From positions 858,983 through 922,982 of the forward strand of contig NW_008705573.1 of the NCBI RefSeq assembly GCF_000186865.1: a stretch of DNA of 64,000 nucleotides, read 5' to 3'. The notes beneath the pieces are model-generated. The model had not been told where the DNA came from. It worked only from the letters and a program-made list of their open reading frames with translations, and did no database searches. Source of the DNA: Aureococcus anophagefferens (lineage: Eukaryota; Sar; Pelagophyceae; Pelagomonadales; Pelagomonadaceae). A program made the translations under genes and the position numbers. Shown piece after piece: positions 37,683 to 47,261 of the stretch; the stretch's first letter is position 1, and each line of letters starts with the position of its first letter.

Positions 37683-38912
37683 ATGGCTTCATTATTGCTC
37701 GCTTGCGCCGCAGTCCTCGCCAGCCAGGCCCGCGCGTTCACCGCGCCGCGGGCGCCGCGCTTGCGACACCGCACGGTCCCGCTGCGCGCCGAGCGCGTCG
37801 GCGCCGGCTACCTCGAGCGGCTGAGCAGCTACAGCGACGAGGTCGGCTACACGCTCGACGCGCCGACGCGCTACAGCATCAAGGACTGGTGGTTCAACCT
37901 GCAGAACATCGGGTCCTCGTCCGTCCTCGAGCGCATCGGCGGGCACCTCGTCGCGAACACGGTCTGGTCGGTCGTCGTCGTCTCGTGCTACGGTGCGTGG
38001 CTCGTCTACGCGCAGGACAACGAGGCGCCCTGGGTGGGCATCGTCGGCCTCGACTACGGGTCGCGGGCCGACGACTTCGACTGGTTCGCGCCGTTCACGC
38101 TGTCCGGGGGCATCCTGGGCATCCTCCTCGCGTTCCGCACGGGCCAGTCGTACGACCGCTTCTGGGAGGGCCGCCAGGTCTGGGCCCGGGTCGTGAACCG
38201 CGTGCGCGCCATCGCGCGGGCGTCGCGGAGCTACGCGACCTTCGACGACGACGACGACGTCGTGTCCGGCGTGCTGCTGCGGTGGCTCGCGGCGTTCCCC
38301 CTCGCGCTGAAGCAGCACCTCCGGGGCGAGCGCGACGTCGACGCGTTCGACATGCTCCTCGGCGGCGAGCGCCGCGACCTCGAGTCCGCGGACAATTTGC
38401 CGTTGGCGGTGTCCTACGCCCTGTCCGCGGAGGTCGACGGCATCCGCCGCGCGTCGGAGGGCTCGCAGGCCGCGTCGCAATTGTTGTGGTGGCAGATGGA
38501 GTCGATGATCCTCGACCTTCAGGACGCGATCGGCGACGCCGAAGCGATCGCGGGCACGCCCGTGCCCCTGTCCTACTCGCGGCACACGTCGCGGCTGCTG
38601 TCCATCTGGACGCTGCTGAGCCCCGTGATCATGCTCAAGGCGCTCCCGCTCCCGCTCATCCCGCCGGCGACGGTGCTCGTGTCGTGGATGCTGCTCGCGA
38701 CGGAGGAGATCGGCCACATCATCGAGGAGCCCTTCGGCATCCACGACGACCGGCCGAAGATCCTGCCGCTCCAGCGCTACTGCGACATCGTCGGCCGGGA
38801 CCTCCACGAGCAGAACAACCTCATCGAGCTCGCGCGGCGCGCGAAGCGCGGGGGGGCGGCCGGCGGGGACCGCGACGGCCCCCCGGGAAAGGCCGAGGGG
38901 GAATCGCACTAA
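37683..38912 (+). CDS. Plastid-targeted bestrophin-like anion channel
   Basis: Single exon, 409 aa. Bestrophin-like (UPF0187) signatures: TGQSYDRFWEGRQVW, the pore-lining LSYSRHTSRLLSIW and ATEEIGHIIEEPFG. Four hydrophobic helices are visible, including WSVVVVSCYGAWLVYA, LLSIWTLLSPVIML and LPLIPPATVLVSWMLL. The N-terminus MASLLLACAAVLASQARAFTAPRAPRLRHR is a signal peptide followed by Phe at the cleavage point and an Arg-rich transit peptide, the usual bipartite pre-sequence of stramenopile plastid proteins. Relatives in thylakoids carry Cl- or bicarbonate and serve pH balance or carbon concentration. Ion choice cannot be told from sequence. Confidence 0.88.
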   Translation: MASLLLACAAVLASQARAFTAPRAPRLRHRTVPLRAERVGAGYLERLSSYSDEVGYTLDAPTRYSIKDWWFNLQNIGSSSVLERIGGHLVANTVWSVVVVSCYGAWLVYAQDNEAPWVGIVGLDYGSRADDFDWFAPFTLSGGILGILLAFRTGQSYDRFWEGRQVWARVVNRVRAIARASRSYATFDDDDDVVSGVLLRWLAAFPLALKQHLRGERDVDAFDMLLGGERRDLESADNLPLAVSYALSAEVDGIRRASEGSQAASQLLWWQMESMILDLQDAIGDAEAIAGTPVPLSYSRHTSRLLSIWTLLSPVIMLKALPLPLIPPATVLVSWMLLATEEIGHIIEEPFGIHDDRPKILPLQRYCDIVGRDLHEQNNLIELARRAKRGGAAGGDRDGPPGKAEGESH

Positions 38913-39081
38913 AAGCGCCGGGGGACGGGCTTGTCGGAGGAGGACACAGAACGAGGACACCTCGGGCGGTGAGCCGACGTGACGATCATCGGATCAAAGA
39001 TTGAAGTAAAGATTGACATGTTGTAGCCGCAACTGTGGAAAAACAAAACCCACGACCTGGGCAGGCTGGCCGTGCGCCAGC

Positions 39082-40619
39082 ATGGTCCGGTTGAATGCCT
39101 TCCTCGGGGCCTTCTTCTTCGTGGCGCTCGTCGCGCCGTGCCGGGGCCAGCCGACGGCGGCGGTGCTCCTCGTGCAGACGAGCATCCAGGACATGTTAGA
39201 GCAGCCCTGGATTCCGATCGATTCGATGATCAGTTTCTACGAGACCTTCTTCCTGGAGGACATCGACAACGACTTCACGGTGGCGGCGTCCGTCGTGTTC
39301 TCGCTCATGAAGAAGTTCGCGCTGGACAGCAGCTTCGACACCATGTACCTCTCACGCGCCGAAGACGGCGCCTTCCTCGGCTACCACAACAAGAAGGACG
39401 CGAACGGGAGCTACGAGATGTCGTTCCTCCCGGGCTGGGACTGCCCCTGGAACTACACGAAGGCCTGCAACGGCAGCGACCCCTGCGACGCCGCGTACCC
39501 GGGCTTCCAGCCCGCGTGCCGCCACCGCGTCGACGTGGGCCCGCGCCAGGGCTTCCCGGCGTGCGGCGCGTGGATCCTCGGCAAGTGCGACGTCTTCGCG
39601 TTCGCCCAGGGCTTGTACAACTCCACCTGCGACGACGTCCTGGACTGCGTCGCCGGCCTGTCCACGGCGGACACACCCGCGCATGCGGCCCTGGTACACC
39701 GAGGCCATGGAGGTGTGGGAGTCCGACGGCGCCGACTCGTCGTGGTCCGACATCTACGAGTTCCACAGCAACGGCGACCTGGGCATCACGGCGACGCGCG
39801 TCTACGCGGACTGGCGGGGGCGGCGGACGATGACGGCGAGCGTCGACTACGTGCTGTCGGCCGTCGACGCGGCCGTCGCCGGCGCGACGACGACGGGCGA
39901 CGTCGCCTACGTCATGGAGTACCGCACGGGCCTGCTCGTGGCCGTGTCCGAGGGCCGGCGCGTGGACGCCGACGGCAAACGGGTGACGCCCTACGAGTCC
40001 GACGTCCGAGGACGCGCGCAACGAGCTCGTCGGCGTCCTCAACGCCTTCGAGTCCGCGCGCGGCCGCGACACGCGCCACTCCATGCGCCGGAGCAGCCGC
40101 GCGCTCATCTCCGCCGACGACCTCTACCGCCTGGACGCGGAGGCCGCCGCGCCGCCGATCAAGCCGACGCCGCGGGGGCAGAACCGCCACGACCTCGAGA
40201 CGGACATGCGCGCGCGCGAGACCGACGTCATCGCCAACCTCGTGCGCCGCTTCTCGAGCGACGACGGCGACGGCGACGGCGACGGCCCGGCCGCGGCGGC
40301 GACCGACGGGAGCGCGGCCGCGGCCCGCGACGGCGGGTCGCGCGACGGCCCGCCGCCGCCGCCCGACGTCGCCGGCACGCCGCCGCCGCCGCCGCCCGAC
40401 GTCGCCGGCGGCGGCGCGGCGAGCGTCGACGGGTCGCGCGGCGGCGCGGAAGGAAACGCCACCGGCGTCGACGGGTCGCGCTCGGATGACGCGTACGACG
40501 CCGCCGCGCACGGCGACGCGGTCCTCAGCGTCGAGCTGGCCGCGGTCGACATGGTCACCCCCGCCGACGACGACGACGCGGGCGCCTGCGCGGCGGCCGG
40601 CTGCGTCGCCCCGCCCTAA
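39082..40619 (+). CDS. Secreted Cache-domain protein, reading frame broken twice
   Basis: Signal peptide MVRLNAFLGAFFFVALVAPCRGQP. Frame 1 runs to about 39680 (Cys-rich, N-glycosylation sites, ending VAGLSTADTPA). Frame 2 then gives MRPWYTEAMEVWESDG...SDIYEFHSNGDLGI, a typical Cache-domain R-P-W-Y block. It switches again near 40005 to frame 3 (EDARNELVGVLNAFESARG), which ends at 40619 after a Pro/Gly/Asp-rich disordered tail. No AG acceptor lies in the 70 bases before RPWY, so an intron does not explain the first break. Single-base indels (assembly error or decay) do. Cache domains bind small ligands outside the cell; no kinase or cyclase partner is fused here. Confidence 0.6.
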
Positions 40620-40728
40620 TTCTTTTTGTGTGCTGACGCGTATGTTGCACTGCAACGAGCCGACGTTGGCCCATCTCATCAGGGAGAGCATGTTGTGAGA
40701 GCAGCTCGCTCCTGAGCGCACCCGCGCG

Positions 40729-41571
40729 ATGGAGGCCTTCGCCTGCGTGGGCCTGAACCTGCGCTGCGCGGCGACGACCATCGAGGCCGACGAGTGGGCG
40801 CGCTGCGTCGTCGACGTGGGCCTCGTCGTCGGCGACGAGGCGCCGCCGGCGCCCTGGGAGCTCTGCGGCGGCGCCATCAACGTGGGCCTGGGCCTGCGGC
40901 GCGTGCGCCTGGCCGTCCTGCGCGTGGGCGCGAGCGCGCGCGGCACGTTCCGCTACGTCTGCGACGCGCGCGCGGCGCCGAGCTGCCCCGGGCCCGGCTG
41001 GCGCGCGTGCGCTCGCTGCGGCGACGCGCGCGGCGCGCCGCCGTCGCTCACGGCCGGGCGCCTGTCGGCGGTCAAGGCGCTCTACCTCTACGTGCGCTTC
41101 GCGTCGAGCGGCGAGTGCGCCTTCCCGCCGCGCGCGCTCGTGGAGTTGCGCGCGCGCGACGCGCGGCGCGCGGACGCCGACGACGCGTGGACCGTCGTCG
41201 ACGAGCCAAAAGGCTACGCGAACGTCTACGGCGAGCGGCCCGTCGTCGAGGGTGTGTATAGCAGCCCCCTGGGCATCGACGGGCCGCGGGAGCCCGCGGT
41301 GCTCGCGTCCCACGGCGACGTGCCGAGCCACTTCGCGTCGTTCGTCTTGGACGTCCCTCTCGGGCTCACGCTGCAGCGCTGCGACGACGTCGCGCCGCCC
41401 GAGGCCTTCTCCTTCGAGATGACGGACTCCCGCGGCGACGCGCGCCACGTGGCCTGCGTCAAGTTCGACTGGCGCCTCGAGGACGGCGAGGTGTCGCGGC
41501 TCCGGCGCGGCGTCGAACGCGACGCGCGGACGTTCCGGCCGTCGCTGGCCACGGCCTGGTCCGCGGCCTGG

Positions 41572-41606
<35 letters not shown>

Positions 41607-44600
41607 CACGAACGACGACCCGGAGTCGCCCAAGGCCCCGCGGACGCCCGTCGGGCGCGACGAGACGGCGCCGCTCGGCGCGGGACAAGCGCGCGACGTG
41701 CCCAAAGGCTCCTCTCTCGGCCGGTGTCCACTCGTTCCGGCTGATTTTTGGACGAGCGATCATCTCTCGGAACGGCCTCGAAGCGTACATGCTTTTTTCT
41801 TGAACGCGCGCGCGCGGAACACTCGAGTGTTGAAGCGACGTCGAATCGCCCCGTTCCCGCCCAGGCGCCGCTCGGCGCGCACCTCGACGAGCGGGCGACG
41901 TACGCGGGCTTCGCGCCGGTGGTGTTCTGCGTCGTTTTCCGGCGGCCCGACGCTCTAGCCTGCATGCGCACGGCCTGCTTCGAACTGTTCCGGCTCGCGC
42001 TCTCGCGGAACCGCCGCGCGTTCCAAATTTTGTTGGCGACGCTCGCGGCGGTCGACCTGCCGTCGCCGGAGTCGCGCGTGGACCTGCGGTGCGTCTTCGT
42101 GGACTCGGCGAAGACGCCGGAGCAGCGGGCGCCGCTGCGGGACATGGTCGTGCCGTCGTCGGGCGTCGCGCGCGCGGGGCTGCGGTCCCTGGACGACAAG
42201 GACGCGTGGCTCGCGTTCCTACGCGCGCTGGAGCCGCCGGACTTTGCGCGCCTGCTGGAGCTCGTGTTACTGGAGAAGCCCGTGCTCGTCTGCGGCGCCC
42301 AGCGGGCGCCGTCGTTCTTCCTCGACGCGCTGAAGACGCTGCTGTTCCCGCTGAGCTGGGCGCTCCCGTCCGTCGACCGGCTGCCGGAGCGCGTCGCCGC
42401 GGACCTCCTCTCGGGCGTCGTGCCCGTGCTCGCGGCCATCGCCCACCGCCGGGGGCGCGAGCCGCGGCGCGTCGTCCCCGAGGGCGTCGACGATTCTGTG
42501 GTCGTCGTCGACGTCGCCGCGCGGACGCTCGACGTCGGCATCCACGGCGACGCGCCGTCGGTCGCCGCCCGTGCCGAATTCAAATCTTCAACTCGACTTC
42601 AATGTGAGCGTACGCGAATGTTTCGACGCAACTTCTTTGGCTTCGCTTCGAGAACTCGATGAGAGCAATCGATTCGTCCAAAAATCAGCCGAATCGACTT
42701 CGATTTGACCGAGCTAGAGAATTCTCAAGTTTGGTCGAGGACCACCCAAACCAGCGGTTGAATTCGGCACAGGTCGCCGCGGCCGCGCGCGAGGCCTTCG
42801 TCGCGCGCGTCGAGGCCGCGAAGCGCCGGTGCTACGTGGACGTCGACGCCGAGGGCCTCGCCGTCCGCGACGCCTTCGCGCCGCTCATCTCGTCGCTGCT
42901 CGACGGCGCGCGGCAACGCGTGCGCGCGCCGGACGCGGCGTCGGCCGAGGGCTACTTCGCGTCCGGCTTCCGCGGCTGTTTCGACAGCGAGGGCTACTGC
43001 GGCGGCGACGCCTTCCGGCGCGCCTTCGCCGAGACGCAGATGTTCGCCGTCTACGTGCAGCGCATCGTCGAGGTGCACCTGCGGGCGGACACGGCGGTGT
43101 CGCCGGCGGCGGACGGGCCCGCGCTCTCGGAGCTCTTGGACGCGCGCGAGGCGCACGCGAAGCCCTGCGTGGCCGTCGTCGCGCGCGTGCCGCTGTTGGA
43201 CGGCGCGGCGGCGATGGCGCGGCCGCCGCCCGACGCGTCGGAGTGGGCCCTGCTCGTCGGCGACGAGGCCGCGCGCGCGTCGGCGGCCGCGGCCGTCGCG
43301 GAGCCGCTCGAGGCGCTCGCGGCCGACGCGCGGGCCGGCGCGGCGACGGACGCGAGGAGCTCCGCGGAGTTCTACCGGCGCACGTCCCTCGTGCGCGTCG
43401 CCGGCGACCGGCGGCGGCGGCGCGCGGGGCCCTTCGGGGCCGCGTCCGAAGTGTTCGCGATGTACTTCGTGTGCGTGCCGCGGCTGCTGCGGCGGCGCGA
43501 CGACCACGCGATGGCCGCCGCGCTCCTGCGAGCGTTGGGATTGTTGTTCCATTTACTACGGTCGCACCTCGTGCCCGACGAGGTCGAGTGGCGCGGGCTG
43601 CTGCTCGCCGCGGGGCAGCTCCGGTTTCTCGCGACGTCGGCCGAGTGCCGCACGTTCGCTCGAAAGGTCGCGGCGGCGCTCTTCGAGACGATGCGCGATC
43701 TGCGGGTCTTGCCGGGCCAGATCACGTTCTCCTTGTTCGCGCTGGCGGCGTCGGGCAACGACCCCGCGCGCGGGCTCGAGGCGCCGGACCTCTTCGCGCG
43801 GAACGCGTCGGCGAGCCGCTCCGACTCGGCGGCGCCGCGGCGTCCGACGTTCGCGGGGCCCGACGGCGTCGAGGAGGACCACCCGCTGGCGTGGCTGGAG
43901 CTGAGCGGCGTGCGGTTTTGCGCCGAACGGAAGGTCGACACGGCGTTTCTGGGGCGCGTCGACGACCTCGCGGACGAGGACGGCCGCCTCTTCTCCGCGG
44001 GCGACGCCCTGTTCGGGTCCTACAAGCGGCGGCGGCGGTCGGCGACGCTGCACCGCGCGGCGGCGCTCGACGACGGCGACGCGCGGCGCGTCGCGCTCTG
44101 GCCGGAGCCGTTTTCGTGCGACGCGTGCGGCCGCGAGGCCAGCGAGGCCCAGGTGCTCGGCGCCGTCCTCGACGGCGCGGACGAGCGCGGCCTCGTGCGC
44201 CTCGTCTGCAAGGGCTGCCGCACGTGCCGCGCCTTCGAGGCGACGCTGGCCGCGCGCGACGGCGATTCGGAGACGCGCGTCGCCTACGGGGGACCCGGCG
44301 ACCTGCGCGTCGCGCTCGAGGAGCGGCTGGCGACGCGCGGCGAGCGGTCCCTGGGCGCGGACGCGCTGCGGCGCGAGGTGCCCCACCTCTACTACGGCGC
44401 CCTGTGGTACGCCGCGCGGCTGCGCCTGCCCATCATCTTCCGGGGCGACGGGCGCCGCGCGCTGCTGTTGCTGCTCGCGGCGTCGGCGGACGGCGCGGCC
44501 GCGGCGCTCGCGGCGCCCGGGCCGCCCGAGCCGGAGGGCGCGCGCGTCGAGGCCGCCGACCCCGGCGCCGACGCGGGCGCGCCGCCGCCGCCGCCGCCGG

Positions 44601-44722
44601 AGACGGAGGGCGGCGACGTCGCCGCGCGGCCGCCGTCGCCGGGCCTCGCCGCGTCCGCGGCGCTCGAGTCCTTCGGCACGATCCCGCCCGAGGGCATCCT
44701 GCTCTACATCCCCGTATTTTGA
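40729..44722 (+). CDS. DENN-domain protein (putative Rab GEF), two introners
   Basis: Exons 40729-41667, 41865-42560 and 42773-44722 sum to 3585 nt, 1194 aa in frame. Exon 1 encodes a Cys-bearing beta-rich N-terminus and a poly-Asp tract. Exon 2 contains the uDENN-like entry (FAPVVFCVVFRRP) and the cDENN hallmark LVLLEKPVLVCGAQRAPSFF ... LKTLLFPLSWALPSV near residue 445. Exon 3 has a dDENN-like helix AFRRAFAETQMFAVYVQRIVE. A Cys cluster (CDACGREA ... CKGCRTC) near residue 970 could bind zinc. DENN proteins exchange GDP for GTP on Rab GTPases in membrane traffic. The C-terminal Pro-rich tail ends GILLYIPVF. Confidence 0.8.
41676..41864 (+). mobile_element. Introner element 5 (family A, 189 bp, 5' end diverged)
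   Basis: Target duplication gcgccgct is perfect (41668-41675 and 41865-41872). The intron is 41668-41864 (197 bp), phase 0, with a GC donor (gcgccg), joining RDET to APLGAHLDERA. The first ~35 bases are the most altered of family A, but the core and the 3' half are intact. Forward orientation. Confidence 0.9.
42569..42772 (+). mobile_element. Introner element 6 (family B, full length, 204 bp, reverse)
   Basis: Ends CCGTGCCGAATTC and GAATTCGGCACAG. Duplication gtcgccgc is perfect (42561-42568 and 42773-42780). The intron is 42561-42772 (212 bp), phase 0, joining HGDAPS to VAAAAREAF. The core is on the opposite strand from the gene, showing that reverse insertions also splice. Confidence 0.93.
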
Positions 44723-44999
44723 TGAGGGGGCGTCGTCGAGGGCGGCACGTGTGGCGTGGGCTGGTACCTAATGGCCGCTAGCGCTGTCGATTTCGTCAGG
44801 GCCGTTACTTTTTCCGTTCCAAGATTGGCAAATTCACCCGAGTTTTCATTGAAGACCGAAATCTATGCGGTTTCCTCGGACTCTATCGACAACAACGATG
44901 GGCTGCAGTGTGTTCTAGGTACCTGTTGAGTTCCACACAGCCCGTGACGTTCGCGAATGCCTCCGCGGACATCTCGCGCTGCGAGACCTCGAACCCGGG
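44723..44999. other. Intergenic interval before the K+ channel gene
   Basis: 277 bp between tandem plus-strand genes, AT-richer than the flanks; must contain the DENN 3' UTR and the channel promoter. No motif recognised. Confidence 0.4.
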
Positions 45000-47261
45000 A
45001 TGGCGCCGCCGTCGCCTCTTCGTGCTTCGGCGGGAGCTCGCCCGGCGGACGCGGCCGTCCAGGACGCGCGGAGCCCGCATTGGTCGCCCAAGGCGTCGGC
45101 GAAGATGATCGACGTCGCCGCGTCCGGCGAGAGCAAGCACGAGGAAGCGCGCCTCCGTGACTCCATGATGACGAACCTGCCCTTCGGGACGCAGCAATTC
45201 GGCAGGGTAGCGCCGGGCGGCGGCACCGTCCGCTGGCGGCGGCCGACGATCAAGGCCGAGGTCGAGGTCGTGCGGAAGCGGCTGAAGCGGAGCAGCGGCG
45301 GCGTGCTCGACCCCAACGGCGACTACATGGCGCGCTGGGACATCATCACGACGCTCTTCCTGCTCTTCACGGCCATCGTGACGCCCGTCGAGGTCGGCTT
45401 CACGCGCCAGCTCGGAGGTCCGCCGGAGCAGTGGGCCATCTGGTGGATCAACCGCCTCGTGGACCTCGTCTTCATCAAAGACATCGGCGTCCAGTTCTTC
45501 CTGCCCTACCAGGACCGCACGCGGGGCAATCTCGTGGTTAGGAGCCGCATCCTCATCGCGAAGCGCTATTTGCGGGGCTGGTTCTGGGTCGACGTCGTCT
45601 CCGTGATCCCCTTCGACCTGATTCCCGTCGACGCGCTGAACCGGTTGAAGGCCGTGCGCCTCGTGAAGCTCCTGAAGCTCCTGAAGCTCGGCCGCGTGCT
45701 CCGGGCGAACCGGACGCTGGCGCGCTGGGAGACGTCCATGGCGCTGTCCTACGCGAAGATCTCCATGTACGGCTTCGCGGTCGGCATCGTCTTCGTGAGC
45801 CACTGGATGGCGTGCCTCTGGGGTTTGGTGGACGTCATGGCGGAGAAGGACGCCTGGACCTGGGTCAAGGCGCTCGAGGCGTCCAAGGCGGACCCGCGGG
45901 GCCGGGGCGGCGACGGCCGGCCGACGTTCCGCCGGAGCTCGATGCCGCACCGCTACGCCGCGGCGCTCTACTTCTCCGTCTACACGCTGACGTCCATCGG
46001 CTACGGCGACATCACGGCGACGAACCCGACGGAGTGCGCCGTCGCGTCGCGCCTCATCTTCTTCGGCAGCTTCTTCTGGGCCTACACCATCGGCTCGTTC
46101 TGCGCGACGCTCGCGACGATGGACATCTACGAGGTCCAGTGGAAGCAGACCATGGACGAGATGAACGAGATGATGCACGACCGCAACTTCGACATGGAGC
46201 TCCGGCGGCGCTGCCGCATGTTCATGAAGAACGCGAAGCACCTCGCCAAGGCCGCGAACGACCGCCAGCTCGAGCAGCAGATGAGCCTGACGCTGCGGTC
46301 CACCGCGGCCGTCGCGAACAACCAGACCTGGCTCGCGAACTGCTGGTTCCTGAGCCCGCCGACGCTCGCGGAGCTGAGCCCGACCTTCGTCGCCCACACG
46401 TCCCAGGCGCTCACGATCCACCTCTTCGCGCCGCTGGAACTGGTCGAGGTGCCCGTGAGCCTCTGCATCCTCAACAGCGGCATCGTCGCGCGGAGCGGCA
46501 AGCCCATGGGCAAGGGCCAGGTCGGGGGGCTGGACTTCGTGCTCCGGGAGGAGCACGCGTACGCCCTCGACCGAAGCTACGGGTCGTCGCTGACGTACGC
46601 GGAGGTCGTGACGTTGGAACAGACGGACTTCTTCGAGATCCTCGACAACGGCGACTACCCGGAGGAGCACCGCGCCGTCAAGTGCGCCCAGGTCTTCTAC
46701 CGCGTCAAGGCGGCCCTCCTGCGCCACGTCGCGGAGTACGTGAACGCGAAACGGGAAGGCCGCAAGGTGCGGCGCCGGTCCTTCGAGCCGGAAGAGAACG
46801 ACGAAACGCTCGACGAGGACGCCGACGACGACGCCGGCTCGCCGCGGCTCCGCGACGCCATCCCCGCGATGGGCGACGTGAGCGAGACGCGCGTCGAGGC
46901 GGTCGTCGCGGACGTCGCGCCCGTGCCGTCCGACGGCGCGGCCGGGGACGGGCCGGCGCTGGCGTCCCTCGCGGCCGGCGACCTGGCGGCCCTCGCGCGG
47001 CTCGTCGCGCGCGAGGTCAGGCGAGAAAACGACGACGCGCTCGCGAAGCGCATCGCCGCCGAGGTCCGCGCGGCCGTCGCCGACGACATCGACGCGCGGC
47101 TCCGGCGGCACTCGCCTCGCGACGGCCCGGCCGAGCGGCGGCCGAGCGTCGTCTTCGGCTCGCGCCAGTCCGTCGCGTTCCAGCAGGCCGCGTCGCGGCA
47201 CACCGTCGCCAAGCCCGTCTACATGAGGAACGGCCGGTCGACCACGGCCGGTCGACCCTAA
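45000..47261 (+). CDS. EAG/KCNH-like voltage-gated K+ channel
   Basis: Single exon, 753 aa. Six-helix core: S1 WDIITTLFLLFTAIVTPVEVGF, S2 WINRLVDLVFIKDIGVQFFLPY, S3 GWFWVDVVSVIPFDLIPV, S4 RLKAVRLVKLLKLLKLGRVLR, S5 ISMYGFAVGIVFVSHWMACLWG, then the selectivity filter TSIGYGDI near residue 331 and S6 FFWAYTIGSFCATL. The S2-S3 and S4 sequences place it with EAG/AKT-type channels. A C-linker and cyclic-nucleotide-binding-like domain follow (LFAPLELVEVPVSLCILNSGIVARSGKPMG), without the usual phosphate-binding Arg block. The tail is acidic then basic. It would set K+ conductance at the plasma membrane. Its TAA directly abuts the hydrolase stop on the other strand. Confidence 0.88.
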   Translation: MAPPSPLRASAGARPADAAVQDARSPHWSPKASAKMIDVAASGESKHEEARLRDSMMTNLPFGTQQFGRVAPGGGTVRWRRPTIKAEVEVVRKRLKRSSGGVLDPNGDYMARWDIITTLFLLFTAIVTPVEVGFTRQLGGPPEQWAIWWINRLVDLVFIKDIGVQFFLPYQDRTRGNLVVRSRILIAKRYLRGWFWVDVVSVIPFDLIPVDALNRLKAVRLVKLLKLLKLGRVLRANRTLARWETSMALSYAKISMYGFAVGIVFVSHWMACLWGLVDVMAEKDAWTWVKALEASKADPRGRGGDGRPTFRRSSMPHRYAAALYFSVYTLTSIGYGDITATNPTECAVASRLIFFGSFFWAYTIGSFCATLATMDIYEVQWKQTMDEMNEMMHDRNFDMELRRRCRMFMKNAKHLAKAANDRQLEQQMSLTLRSTAAVANNQTWLANCWFLSPPTLAELSPTFVAHTSQALTIHLFAPLELVEVPVSLCILNSGIVARSGKPMGKGQVGGLDFVLREEHAYALDRSYGSSLTYAEVVTLEQTDFFEILDNGDYPEEHRAVKCAQVFYRVKAALLRHVAEYVNAKREGRKVRRRSFEPEENDETLDEDADDDAGSPRLRDAIPAMGDVSETRVEAVVADVAPVPSDGAAGDGPALASLAAGDLAALARLVAREVRRENDDALAKRIAAEVRAAVADDIDARLRRHSPRDGPAERRPSVVFGSRQSVAFQQAASRHTVAKPVYMRNGRSTTAGRP

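Noticed and set aside
39600..39700. Intron explaining the first frame change in the Cache gene
   Set aside because: No AG acceptor lies between the Cys-rich exon and the R-P-W-Y block; a single-base indel is simpler.
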